DNA of 47,183 nucleotides from Prevotella sp. Lineage in GTDB: Bacteria; Bacteroidota; Bacteroidia; Bacteroidales; Bacteroidaceae. Below, piece after piece: positions 33,235 through 42,357 of this stretch (positions are counted from its first letter, which is position 1; each line of letters starts with the position of its first letter). Both the position numbers and the translations under genes were made by a program. The notes beneath the pieces were generated by a model that was given only the letters and a program-made list of their open reading frames with translations, ran no database searches and was not told the origin of the DNA. The DNA is taken from contig JAFPWS010000078.1 of NCBI GenBank assembly GCA_017412705.1, positions 1 to 47,183 of the forward strand. Direction: 5' to 3'.

Positions 33235-34688
33235 TTTGGTTCATTATAGTCCCCCTTCCCTTTGGAAGGGGTTAGGGGCAGGCTGTCCCAATTGTCTGTC
33301 CTAAACGACGATACCGGCAGGCCATCATGCATCAGGTCGCCCTCTGTCCAGTCTTTAAAGGCATAGCGGACGGCAGCAGGCTGCTTGACATCGTCACACT
33401 TGACATAGACACGGTTACGACTGACCCATACCTTCGAAGCAGGGTAGAACACTTTATCGCTGCCAGCCACCTCGAAGTTGTTGGAGGTTGTGCCGTGCTC
33501 AAAGTATACCCACTCCTTGGAACGGTCGAAGCTAATGACACAGGTGTCGTTCTTGAACTCCACCTCTTTATATTTGGCAAACTCCGGCAGGCCCTTGACG
33601 TCGTAGGTGTTGGCAAGTGCCAGCAAGGCCAGACGCTCACCAGCCTGGCGTTTCTTCCTGGGATGGATGCCATACTCCAGGCCGGCATCCATCAGCACAG
33701 CCATGCGGGCATTAGGAATCATCTCCTCTACCTTTGCCTGTTGCTCGCGAAGATACTGGCTGTCTTTCCACTGGATGAGCGAGTAGTCGTAGGGAGCTAT
33801 CTGGCAATAGTAGAAGGGGAAATCGCCCTGTTGCCACTCAGCGCGCCACCCTTCGACCATCCGGGCCATCAGGGGAGCATAGTAGTCATAACGGGGAATG
33901 TTGTCCTCCCCCTGATACCAGATGGCGCCCCGCATGGTATAGCCGATCAGCGGTTTGAGCTGACCATTATAGAGGGCCGTAGGACAACGCTGCTGCAGCT
34001 TCTTGACGTCAGCCTCCGTCACATGCTGGTTGACCTTAGGGAAGGCCTTGAGCCAGTCGGCCTTCATCCAGGCCTCGCAGGCTGAGCCACCCCACGATGT
34101 TGCAATCAGGCCTACGGGTACGCCCAGTGTCTGACGCAGCGCACGGCCAAAGTAGTAGGCAGTGGCCGAGAAGTCGCGAACGCTGGCTGCTATGGCCTCA
34201 TCCCAATGACCTGTGACATCCTGTTCAGGGGTCAGCGAGGCGTGGCGCTTAACGGTGAAGAGGCGTAGCTGCGAGTCCTTACAACGCAACAGCTCCTCCG
34301 TCGTGCCCTCGACAGGCTGCTGCTTGAAACCTTTCATCTGCATCTCCATGTTCGACTGGCCACTACATATCCATACCTCACCAATGAGGATGTTCTCCAG
34401 GGAGCAGATGCTGCCATCGTTGAACGTGATGCTGTAAGGTCCTCCAGCCTCGGGGGTCTGCACTTTCAGCTCGAAGCGTCCTGCCCGGTCAGCCTTTGTC
34501 GTATAGGTCTTCTGGTCCCAGGAGGTCGTAACGCTGACCGTCTTCCCTTTATCGGTCCAGCCCCACAGGTTACACTCCGTTTGTTGTTGCAACACCATGT
34601 TGTCACTGAAGAAGTTGGGCAAGGTGACATGTGCCACGACATGGCCAACTAAAAAATAACAAATAATCAATAAAGCGATGCGTCTCAT
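33231..34688 (-). CDS. Secreted sialate O-acetylesterase-like SGNH esterase
   Basis: 485 residues, signal peptide (MRRIALLIICYFLVGHVVA). The SGNH/sialate O-acetylesterase family is shown by the leading beta-domain (LPNFFSDNMVLQQQTECNLW), the nucleophile block GEVWICSGQSNMEMQM, WGGSACEAWM and GAIWYQGEDN. In PULs these enzymes remove acetyl groups from pectin or other glycans before glycosidases act. The gene sits between GH106 and GH2. The family's usual end (SSFRTDNW) is extended by palindromic copy A9 (33250-33284), which supplies SLPLTPSKGKGDY and the final residues. Confidence 0.9.
   Translation of the reverse strand: MRRIALLIICYFLVGHVVAHVTLPNFFSDNMVLQQQTECNLWGWTDKGKTVSVTTSWDQKTYTTKADRAGRFELKVQTPEAGGPYSITFNDGSICSLENILIGEVWICSGQSNMEMQMKGFKQQPVEGTTEELLRCKDSQLRLFTVKRHASLTPEQDVTGHWDEAIAASVRDFSATAYYFGRALRQTLGVPVGLIATSWGGSACEAWMKADWLKAFPKVNQHVTEADVKKLQQRCPTALYNGQLKPLIGYTMRGAIWYQGEDNIPRYDYYAPLMARMVEGWRAEWQQGDFPFYYCQIAPYDYSLIQWKDSQYLREQQAKVEEMIPNARMAVLMDAGLEYGIHPRKKRQAGERLALLALANTYDVKGLPEFAKYKEVEFKNDTCVISFDRSKEWVYFEHGTTSNNFEVAGSDKVFYPASKVWVSRNRVYVKCDDVKQPAAVRYAFKDWTEGDLMHDGLPVSSFRTDNWDSLPLTPSKGKGDYNEPK
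33250..33284. repeat. In-frame C-rich palindromic element, copy A9
   Basis: TCCCCCTTCCCTTTGGAAGG followed by GGTTAGGGGCAGGCT. Read as SLPLTPSKGKG at the extreme C-terminus of the esterase, 16 bases before the GH2 start. Confidence 0.82.
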
Positions 34689-34691
34689 ATG

Positions 34692-37600
34692 CTATTGTTC
34701 TGTTTTGATTTCAGGTGGTGCCAAGAGACCTGCTGGCAGCAGGGCGTCGCCCTTGGTGCGATATTTGGCATTGGTCCAGATGCCTTCGTAGGGAGCCTTG
34801 CCTTGGCCGAGCCCGCGCAGGGCATTGTGCCAGGTGTTGACAACCTCTATCTCTATCACGTTCTTGCCCTTCTGCAGTACTCCTGTAATCTCTACCTCAT
34901 AGGGGGCCGTCCAGGCGATGCCGCAATCCTTGCCGTTTATCCACACGTGGGCGATGTCCTTCACATTAGGGAAGGTCATCCAAGTGCGACCTTGAGGCAC
35001 CTCCTTGCCCTTTAGCTTGAAGGTGGTGGAGTAGCGGGCATGACCACTGAAGTAGCGAATGCGGTCGTCCTGATGCTGACTCCAGTCAAATAACTGTTTG
35101 TCAGTGAGTTGCACGCCGCTCTCGACAAAACGGACATCCCATTGCTGCAAAGCGGGAGTTTCATGCCGAGAAACTGGTAGTTTCCTACCGAGAAACTGGT
35201 GGTTTCCTACCGAGAAACTATCAGTTTCCTGGGTGATGACGAAAACGGACTCATAAGGAGCCAGCGTCAGGGTTCCCTCGTAAGGGCTGTATTCGTCCGT
35301 CACAGGGTTGTAAAGCACCGTTGTTTTTCTGTTGCTGCGGAAGATGGGGGTCAACGTCTGCTCCCGGTCTTTCTGGTTCGACAGGAAATAGATGTCCCTG
35401 TCTGCCAACTGACGATGGGCATAGGTTATGCCTTCAGGCAGTTCGGCGTCGCGAGGCAGATCTTTCAGGACAGCCTGCTGGTAGGGCTTGTCGATGATGG
35501 TGACCCCTTTGCGCCTCAACTCGGCCACCTTTTCCCTGACCTCTTTCGATACGGGTACGCCCACAGGAATGACCAACACTTTATAATGGAAGGGCAGGGT
35601 GAGCAAGGCATCCTTGTTCATCGAGTCGTACTGATAGCCGTGCAGGGGATTGATCCAGTTCTTCAGGTCGAAGATATTTGAAGAGTGGCGCACCCCGACG
35701 GGCGACTCCTCCATAGGCTGGCCCACATTGGCAAGACGCATGCGCTCGGACGCGACGCGCTCTGGCCCAAACAATCCTGGCAGCATGGGTACCAGTTTGT
35801 CAGGGGTAAATGCACGACGTGGCATCTCCTCGCCTGTAAAGACGGCGATGTCAACCACAGGTTTACCTTGCTGCAACAGCGTCTGGCAGCGGGTGATGTA
35901 GTCGACAAAACCCTTCGCTTCAGGGAACCATGTCTGGTCGCGCTGGAAGAAGAGTCCTATGCCATCGAGCGTCATGCCAGGTTTTCTGTCCATCCAAGGG
36001 TTGTGAGTATTGACATGGAAGAACAGGCGATTCATGCCTAAGCAGAAATTGTTGTCTAACAAAGGCTTAACCATAGCCGGCGTCTCGTCCCATACACCTC
36101 GCACCTCGGTAAAGCCCTCGGCCTGCACGATATTCTTGCCATAGACGTGCGCCCCGCTGATAGCATCGAGCATGTCGTTGGGTTTGTCGTGGGTAGGCGA
36201 GTTGAGCCAGAACTCACCCATCGGCACGTCCACATATTTATAGTGTGTCATACCATCAGATACCATAGTAGGGGCGACACTCTCTGACGAAAGTTGAACA
36301 CCATATTCCTTTGCCTTTTGGGCAACAGTGGCGAAAAAGACCTCGTTGACTAATTCGTCGATAGTCTTACGAACGTCGCGCAACACTTTATCACTTTGGG
36401 CTGCCGACTCTATGGGGATGCCAATCATAACAGGCAACCAAGGAATAAGGTCGTAGCCACGGCGCGACTTGAACTCCTGGGCAAAGTTCTTTCCCCAGTT
36501 CTGCGAACCACACTCCCATGAGTCAACGTGCAGGTATTTCACTACATTGGCATGAGGACGCTCTCTCTTTGAGAGTGTGGCGTTGCAATGTTTGAACTGT
36601 CCGAACCACGAGTCCACTTGCTTGCTGACAGCCTCACGGGAAAACTTGTCGCATTCCAGTCCTTTAGCTCCACCTGCCGTTGCATTGGTATGGCCTGTCG
36701 AGGTGTGGCCGATGCGGATGATACGGTAAATATAGGTGGAGTTATCTATGTCCTGCAGTGTATAGCCTGTTACGCTGTCTCCATCCAGAGTTAGCCGGGC
36801 TATCTCCTGCTGTCGCCAGCAGATACTGTCAGGCAATTCACGTGCATTGCCATCTGGGGCAATGCGCCACACATAGCCGGCTTTGCCCTCCCAGTTGTCG
36901 ATTTGTGGTTGGGCACGGAAGATAGCATTCTTTAGTCCCAGACGAGGGTTCCACTTGGCTGCATCCAGGTCCTCACTGCCTGGCTCCGTTCGCTTGGGCG
37001 TCCACGACAGTCGCCAGAAACGGGCTTTTGTTCGCGGAAAGGCAAAGGTGGTATTGTAGTCGTAGTTCTGCCATCCCTGGCGCGGTGGGACGAGTTGTTT
37101 GACCGGTCGGAAGTCAACACCATCGTCACTCACCTCGACCACCATGCGTTGGGCTTGCATGTTGGTGCCGTTGGCAGCTATCTCTATATTGGTATATTCG
37201 TGTTCACCTCCCATGTCGAATGCTATCCAAGCCGGTTCGGAGGCAGTAAAGATGCCCTTGGCATTGCGTGTCATCGTAGGCGACATCATGACAGGTACCT
37301 TCTCTACGTCACGCTGCAGATTAAAGTTATCGGGAAAAGGATGGAAGTATCGTCGCGTCAGCGGAATAGCAAAGGTGGCAATGTCCTCGTAATAGCCTTC
37401 GACACCCTCTGGACGTGGCAAGACAAGACCGCCCTTACGATGAAGCATCTCCTCCACACTGCCCACAAAGAAGTCTTCACTATAGACGATTTTCTGCATC
37501 GACTCCTCGGGCTTAATCCAAGGCCCGCCAGCCAAGGCGAAGCCGTCGCAGACGTGAATGCCCATCCCCAAGCCGAGGGAATCGGCTTGCGCCAATGCTA

Positions 37601-37859
37601 CATCCACCATTCGCCAGAAGTTGGGAGTTAGCGCATCGGCCTTGCCTTCGTATTCAGGCCGCTCTGCCGCCCCACGGATAGGCATCAGATAGCAGCCGCC
37701 CAGTCCTACGTCCTTCATGGCTTGCAAGTCGGCCTTGATACCTTCTTCCGATACGGCGCCGTACATCCAGTACCAGAAGGTCCAGGGGCGCGAGGTGTCG
37801 TTACCTCGCGACAAGATCGCGAGGCACAGTAACAGCGTGAGTATACTTAGCCGTTTCAT
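34692..37859 (-). CDS. GH106 alpha-L-rhamnosidase
   Basis: 1055 residues with a signal peptide (RLSILTLLLCLAILSRG). The N-terminus has the GH106 signature (RPWTFWYWMYGAVSEEGIKADLQAM, in part; GLGGCYLMP), and a barrel segment follows (GMGIHVCDGFALAGGPWIKP, HVDSWECGSQNWGKNF, NEVFFATVAQKAKEYG). The C-terminus is a beta-sandwich of GH2 type (WMTFPNVKDIAHVWINGKDC). GH106 enzymes remove alpha-linked rhamnose from rhamnogalacturonan. Two foreign repeats lie in frame: family B (36562-36590; HCNATLSKRERP) and three tandem 22-bp family C units (35166-35231; SFSVGNHQFLGRKLPVSR). It starts one base after the GH2 stop upstream and ends three bases before the esterase start. Confidence 0.9.
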   Translation of the reverse strand: MKRLSILTLLLCLAILSRGNDTSRPWTFWYWMYGAVSEEGIKADLQAMKDVGLGGCYLMPIRGAAERPEYEGKADALTPNFWRMVDVALAQADSLGLGMGIHVCDGFALAGGPWIKPEESMQKIVYSEDFFVGSVEEMLHRKGGLVLPRPEGVEGYYEDIATFAIPLTRRYFHPFPDNFNLQRDVEKVPVMMSPTMTRNAKGIFTASEPAWIAFDMGGEHEYTNIEIAANGTNMQAQRMVVEVSDDGVDFRPVKQLVPPRQGWQNYDYNTTFAFPRTKARFWRLSWTPKRTEPGSEDLDAAKWNPRLGLKNAIFRAQPQIDNWEGKAGYVWRIAPDGNARELPDSICWRQQEIARLTLDGDSVTGYTLQDIDNSTYIYRIIRIGHTSTGHTNATAGGAKGLECDKFSREAVSKQVDSWFGQFKHCNATLSKRERPHANVVKYLHVDSWECGSQNWGKNFAQEFKSRRGYDLIPWLPVMIGIPIESAAQSDKVLRDVRKTIDELVNEVFFATVAQKAKEYGVQLSSESVAPTMVSDGMTHYKYVDVPMGEFWLNSPTHDKPNDMLDAISGAHVYGKNIVQAEGFTEVRGVWDETPAMVKPLLDNNFCLGMNRLFFHVNTHNPWMDRKPGMTLDGIGLFFQRDQTWFPEAKGFVDYITRCQTLLQQGKPVVDIAVFTGEEMPRRAFTPDKLVPMLPGLFGPERVASERMRLANVGQPMEESPVGVRHSSNIFDLKNWINPLHGYQYDSMNKDALLTLPFHYKVLVIPVGVPVSKEVREKVAELRRKGVTIIDKPYQQAVLKDLPRDAELPEGITYAHRQLADRDIYFLSNQKDREQTLTPIFRSNRKTTVLYNPVTDEYSPYEGTLTLAPYESVFVITQETDSFSVGNHQFLGRKLPVSRHETPALQQWDVRFVESGVQLTDKQLFDWSQHQDDRIRYFSGHARYSTTFKLKGKEVPQGRTWMTFPNVKDIAHVWINGKDCGIAWTAPYEVEITGVLQKGKNVIEIEVVNTWHNALRGLGQGKAPYEGIWTNAKYRTKGDALLPAGLLAPPEIKTEQ
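35166..35231. repeat. Three tandem 22-bp family C units inside GH106
   Basis: Units at 35166, 35188 and 35210 follow CCGAGAAACTGGTAGTTTCC plus two bases. 22 is not a multiple of three but 66 is, so three units keep the frame while each unit is read in a different frame. The units match AGTTTC-N7-GAAACT-N3 in the intergenic array at 4666-4731. Confidence 0.85.
36562..36590. repeat. Family B coding repeat, copy B2
   Basis: 29 bases identical to copy B1 in the GH2 gene 5.8 kb away and read in the same frame, giving HCNATLSKRE. Confidence 0.85.
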
Positions 37860-37860
37860 G

Positions 37861-40692
37861 TTACTCGAATCTTAAAATGGCATTGAGGTGTCCTTTGCCC
37901 TTCGACCAGTAGGGTTGTGCCGACGGGCCGTTGAGGTCGGTGGTGTTCACCTTGTTGCGCACAGCGGGGATAGCCTTGAGGATAGAGATGCCCGTCTCTG
38001 GCAGGGTGTAGAGGATATGGTCGCGACCATCGCGAGGGGTATAGACGCCCACCTTTAGGCTGATGCCCTCGATGCCGATGTTGCCTTCTGTCGTCTGCAA
38101 CTGCATCCACGACACGTTGGCGAAGTATCCCTTGAACTCAGGATATTCCCACGACTCACCAGGAATGGGGTCGTTGTAGTCGTTGCTCCACAGACCATAC
38201 TGCGGACCCTCCATGCGGTTCTGCCACACGCGGTAGGGACCCTTGCCCACCCACGTCTTCGACTCCACCATCTGTTCAGGATAGTCGAACGCGATGCCCA
38301 ACAGGTCGACGACACCGTTGAAGTAATAATCGACGTTCATATACACGCCGCCGTCGGCAAGGAAGCGCCACGTCACCTTCTCTATCGAACCATGCAAGTA
38401 GTTGGCCACGAGTGTACTGTCGCTGAAGGCGAAGCCAGCGAAAGTCCCTTGGTCGGCATATTCCGTGTACTCCGTCTTCTTCTGGAAGGCCTCCTTGTCG
38501 TCATGGTTATAAAAACCATCCTGTGAACGGTCGCTGCGTTTGGCAGCCACGAAGCGCGGGCCATTGCCGAATGACAGCTGCCTAGCATCCACCGCGACCT
38601 GCATCAGCATACCTGTCTTCTTGCTGAAAGTAAACTGGCGGTTGGCGTTTTTGACCACCAGGCGGTCGCCATCCTCGGTGTAGGTGTACTGTCGGGTATT
38701 GTCGTGCAGGACATACTTATTCAGATTGCCTGCTTTCGTCACATGTTTACAGTTCCAAGTGAAGATTTCCTGTCCGTAAGGGTCGATGGCTGTCAACTGC
38801 ATCACCTCAGCCATAGAGCGGGGAATCTCCAGTTGCGCCTTCTGGCCTGGCGCTACATCAGGAGAAGCCAACTTACCCTCCTTGACGACCTTGACCTCCT
38901 TCTCGCCATAAGCAGGCATCTGCAATAGTTTGTAGCTGAACTGGCAGTCTTTCAGGTTGATGAAGTTGTAGCAGTTCTGAATGGTGTAGGCGAATGTGAT
39001 GTTGCTAAACCCCAAGAACCGCACAGGACTCCACACTTCGCGAATGGTATAGAACGAACCTTCCTTCTCCATGTGAGGCCCCACGATGCCATCAGCACCG
39101 AAGTTGCCTACAGGGTCGAGGATGCCGTTCTGGTCGGTACGCACCACCGCCTGGTCCATCAGGTCCCAGAGGAATCCGCCCGCACAACGGGGATTCGACA
39201 TCATCAGCTTCCAATAGTCCTTCAAGCCTGCTCCGTGTCCGCCGTCATACAAGCCGTGCAGGAACTCCGTGGGCATGAAGATTTCCTTCTGACGCATATA
39301 TTCCGCCGTCTCGCCCCACGAACGATAATGCTTCGTCTCGAAGCCGTTACGGTTTGCCCAGGGGTAGAGCACCACACGCTGCTGAGGGTCAAACTGGTGG
39401 AAGACAGGCTCCAGTTCGTAATTGAAACCACCCTCATTGCCATTGCTCCAGAAGATGATGCTGGGATGGTTGACGTCGCGTGCCACCATCTCCTCGACTA
39501 TCTTTGAGCCAGTGATGGTCTCATGTGCCCAGTGCCAGCCAGGCTGTTCACACTCGACGTAGAGTCCTAACGAGTCGCAGGCATCCAGGAACTCCGGGTC
39601 GGCAGGGTAGTGAGAGAGACGCACGGCATTCATGTTCATCGACTTGATAAGCAGTACGTCCTCGATATTCTTCTGTTTCGACAACGTTCGACCCGTCTCA
39701 GGACGGAATGAGTGCCGGTTTGCACCCTTGACTATGACCTTCTTTCCATTGATGAAGAGGCCGTCCTCCTTGTCGCCGGCATACTGGTGGCGATACTCGA
39801 TGGTGCGGAAGCCAAACTTCTGGCGCTCTATATGCAGCGGTTTTCCCGCTGCATTCTTCAACGTAAAGACGGCAGTATAGAGATGAGGCTGTTCTGCATT
39901 CCACGACTTGATGTCCTTCACACTGAAGTCCACCTTGGCCTGGTCGCTGGCGATAGCAAAAGGCGTACTTGCGGTAACCTTCTTTCCCTTGGCATCGACG
40001 ATATCGACACTTACTGAACTGTTAGGCAAAGCCCTGTTCAGGAAGACATCTGCCATGAAGTGTCCATCGCCTTTGGCATCGATGGCCACACGCTGAATGT
40101 TGTTGGCTGGCTTTGATATGATGAATACAGGACGCCAGATGCCACCAAAGTTCCAGTAGTCGGCACGACGCTCAGCCAGGTTGACCTGCGGATTGGTGCT
40201 TTCCTTCAGTACCTCCACCTCCAAGCGGTTCTTCTTTGAACCGAAGAAGACACGATCCGAGACATCGATGGTATGACGGGTGAAGCCACCCTGATAGGTG
40301 CCATTGCCTGCCTTGCGGCCATTAATCTGGACACGAATCTCAGTAAAGGCCGCCTCGAACACCAGTAGTATCTGTCGACCCTGCCAGTCCTGAGGCAGGG
40401 TAAACTCATGCTTATACAAACCTTTCTCGTCAGCAATACCCTCAGGGGTAGCCTTGCCATAGAAGCGCATGCCATACTGATAGGTGCCAAACCCCTGCAA
40501 CTCCCAGCAGGAGGGAACGCCTATCTTGGTCCACTTACCACTATTGCGACCATCCGTGCACTGGAAGTCCCACTCGACCATGTCGTCACATCCATGGCCA
40601 CTCAGATACTGTCGCCCTGTCTCTACTGATGGCTGTGCCTGCACCACTGAGGTCATCAGCCCTAGTAATGCCATAAGAAAAGTTCGTCTCAT
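37861..40692 (-). CDS. Glycoside hydrolase family 2 beta-galactosidase-like enzyme
   Basis: 943 residues, signal peptide (RRTFLMALLGLMTSVVQA). Domains: jelly roll (WTKIGVPSCWELQGFGTYQY), Ig-like, TIM barrel (about 320-600) with acid/base in IIFWSNGNEGG and the nucleophile-type Glu in MPTEFLHGLYDGGHG, then Ig-like and a large C-terminal beta-sandwich as in LacZ-type enzymes (GKGPYRVWQNRMEGPQYG). First gene of the GH2-GH106-esterase-GH2 operon. Together with GH106 this points to rhamnogalacturonan with galactose side chains. No in-frame repeats were seen in it. Its 5' leader can form an inverted repeat across the start codon. Confidence 0.92.
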   Translation of the reverse strand: MRRTFLMALLGLMTSVVQAQPSVETGRQYLSGHGCDDMVEWDFQCTDGRNSGKWTKIGVPSCWELQGFGTYQYGMRFYGKATPEGIADEKGLYKHEFTLPQDWQGRQILLVFEAAFTEIRVQINGRKAGNGTYQGGFTRHTIDVSDRVFFGSKKNRLEVEVLKESTNPQVNLAERRADYWNFGGIWRPVFIISKPANNIQRVAIDAKGDGHFMADVFLNRALPNSSVSVDIVDAKGKKVTASTPFAIASDQAKVDFSVKDIKSWNAEQPHLYTAVFTLKNAAGKPLHIERQKFGFRTIEYRHQYAGDKEDGLFINGKKVIVKGANRHSFRPETGRTLSKQKNIEDVLLIKSMNMNAVRLSHYPADPEFLDACDSLGLYVECEQPGWHWAHETITGSKIVEEMVARDVNHPSIIFWSNGNEGGFNYELEPVFHQFDPQQRVVLYPWANRNGFETKHYRSWGETAEYMRQKEIFMPTEFLHGLYDGGHGAGLKDYWKLMMSNPRCAGGFLWDLMDQAVVRTDQNGILDPVGNFGADGIVGPHMEKEGSFYTIREVWSPVRFLGFSNITFAYTIQNCYNFINLKDCQFSYKLLQMPAYGEKEVKVVKEGKLASPDVAPGQKAQLEIPRSMAEVMQLTAIDPYGQEIFTWNCKHVTKAGNLNKYVLHDNTRQYTYTEDGDRLVVKNANRQFTFSKKTGMLMQVAVDARQLSFGNGPRFVAAKRSDRSQDGFYNHDDKEAFQKKTEYTEYADQGTFAGFAFSDSTLVANYLHGSIEKVTWRFLADGGVYMNVDYYFNGVVDLLGIAFDYPEQMVESKTWVGKGPYRVWQNRMEGPQYGLWSNDYNDPIPGESWEYPEFKGYFANVSWMQLQTTEGNIGIEGISLKVGVYTPRDGRDHILYTLPETGISILKAIPAVRNKVNTTDLNGPSAQPYWSKGKGHLNAILRFE

Positions 40693-40727
40693 ATATAGCT
40701 ATACATTATTTATATACAAGACGAACT
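40681..40727 (-). promoter_or_regulatory. Inverted repeat across the start codon of the GH2 operon
   Basis: AGTTCGTCT (40681-40689) and AGACGAACT (40719-40727) are perfect 9-bp arms separated by 29 bases that include the ATG at 40692. In the mRNA the second to fourth codons would pair with the leader. No TAnnTTTG box is evident upstream, so this operon probably depends on an activator. Role inferred. Confidence 0.4.
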
Positions 40728-40782
40728 GATAGGCGAAATGTCGCCATTGACTTTAACGACCCGGCTTTTCTCCCTGAAATGG

Positions 40783-42357
40783 CTATTTAATCAGTTCTAA
40801 TGCCTTGCGCAACAAGTCGTTTGTCTCGTTGATAATGGCAAAGTATTCATCCATTCCCCAAAGGTCACGAGCCACCAGCGCCTTCAGCTGGAGGCGCAGA
40901 TAAGGCAATGTCTGCAATCGCTCAGCCTCACTCTTGGGAAGGACCTTCTGTCTTTCGCCTTCAGCGAAGATGCTGTCGACAAGCTCCTGCGGAATGTCAA
41001 AGCGGGCACGGAAGTCAGCAAAGTCCTTATACTCTTGCTGGAGTGCTTTACGATGCTGGTCAACGTAGTGCAGGTTGCCATTGATAATCATGCCTTTGGC
41101 TGAAAGTTCCCGATGGAATCGGGTATATTTGGTGGTATCCAGGGGGACGAACTCGTCAGGCATGATGCCTCCGCCACCATAGACCACACGGTGTTTCTTG
41201 AGCGTATAGTACTTCAGCGAGTCAGCGAAGTGGACGCTGTCAGCACTCATCAGCTCGCCACTCTTCAGCCTGTTCACCACATCCATCGCATAGTCACGAC
41301 CATGTCCTTTCTCGTAAGGTTTCTGGATGCAACGACCTGAAGGGGTGAAGTAGTGGGCGATGGTCAGGCGTATCATAGAACCGTCAGGCAGGTCGATAGG
41401 ACGCTGGACAAGTCCCTTTCCAAAGGTACGACGACCAACCACTAAGCCCCTGTCATGGTCTTGGATGGCTCCTGAGACGATTTCAGCAGCAGAGGCCGTA
41501 TAGCTATCGACCAGTACGACGACCTGCCCCTTGGTAAAGAGTCCTCCCCCCTTGGCCCTATATTCTGTACGCTGGGCCTGACGCCCCTTGGTATAGACAA
41601 TCAGGTCGTTATTGTCCAGGAACTCATTGGCTATCTGGACAGCAGCATGCAAGAAGCCTCCACCATTCTCCTGCAGGTCGAGGACGAGTGTCTTCATGCC
41701 CTTTCCCAGCAGCTCTCTCATACGTTCGCAGAACTCATCGTGAGTGGTGGCGCTGAAGCTGCCTATACGGATATAGCCCACCTTGGAACTGAGCATATAG
41801 GATGCGTCAATAGACTTGACGGGTATCTTGTCGCGAACGACAGTAAACGACAGCGTATCGGCAATGCCTCGACGGACAATGCCCATATTGACCTTCGTGC
41901 CCTTGGGACCACGCAGACGACGCATGATTTCCTCCTTCGACATCTTGACGCCTGCTATGATGGTGTCGTTGACCTTGACAATACGATCGCCTGCCAGGAT
42001 GCCTACCTTCTCAGAAGGTCCGTTGGTGACAGGCTGGATGACCAGAAGGGTGTCCTCCACCATGTTGAACTGCACGCCAATGCCCTCGAAGTTACCTTGC
42101 AGGGGCTCGTTGGCTTCCTTGACCTCCTTGGCAGTCAGGTAGCTGCTGTGGGGGTCCAGCTTCTCCAACATGCCGCGAATGCCATCTTCCACCAGCTTCT
42201 CCTCGCTGACACTATCGACATAGAGGCTGTTGACTGCCATCTCTGCTATCTGCAGCTTGCGCAAAGGAGCCTCAGGTCCCAGACGCACAGTCATCTGGGC
42301 ATTGCTGACAAAGGGTATCAGCAATAATATCGCTACATATAGGGTTCTCTTAATCAT
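40783..42357 (-). CDS. S41 C-terminal processing peptidase (CtpA-like)
   Basis: 524 residues, signal peptide ([20 protein letters not shown]). A PDZ domain (about 90-175; [35 protein letters not shown]) precedes the S41 protease with the Ser in [15 protein letters not shown] and the Lys in [11 protein letters not shown] periplasmic serine protease that trims or degrades envelope proteins. It is the last gene of the GNAT-parE-S41 run and overlaps the parE stop by eight bases. Confidence 0.92.
   Translation of the reverse strand: MIKRTLYVAILLLIPFVSNAQMTVRLGPEAPLRKLQIAEMAVNSLYVDSVSEEKLVEDGIRGMLEKLDPHSSYLTAKEVKEANEPLQGNFEGIGVQFNMVEDTLLVIQPVTNGPSEKVGILAGDRIVKVNDTIIAGVKMSKEEIMRRLRGPKGTKVNMGIVRRGIADTLSFTVVRDKIPVKSIDASYMLSSKVGYIRIGSFSATTHDEFCERMRELLGKGMKTLVLDLQENGGGFLHAAVQIANEFLDNNDLIVYTKGRQAQRTEYRAKGGGLFTKGQVVVLVDSYTASAAEIVSGAIQDHDRGLVVGRRTFGKGLVQRPIDLPDGSMIRLTIAHYFTPSGRCIQKPYEKGHGRDYAMDVVNRLKSGELMSADSVHFADSLKYYTLKKHRVVYGGGGIMPDEFVPLDTTKYTRFHRELSAKGMIINGNLHYVDQHRKALQQEYKDFADFRARFDIPQELVDSIFAEGERQKVLPKSEAERLQTLPYLRLQLKALVARDLWGMDEYFAIINETNDLLRKALELIK

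Noticed and set aside
35166-35231. Possible CRISPR array
   Set aside because: Units are directly tandem with no unique spacers and lie inside a coding frame; no cas genes are present.
40732-40745. Terminator after the S41 protease gene (GGCGA/TCGCC hairpin)
   Set aside because: Only a 5-bp stem, with no T-run following on the minus strand.
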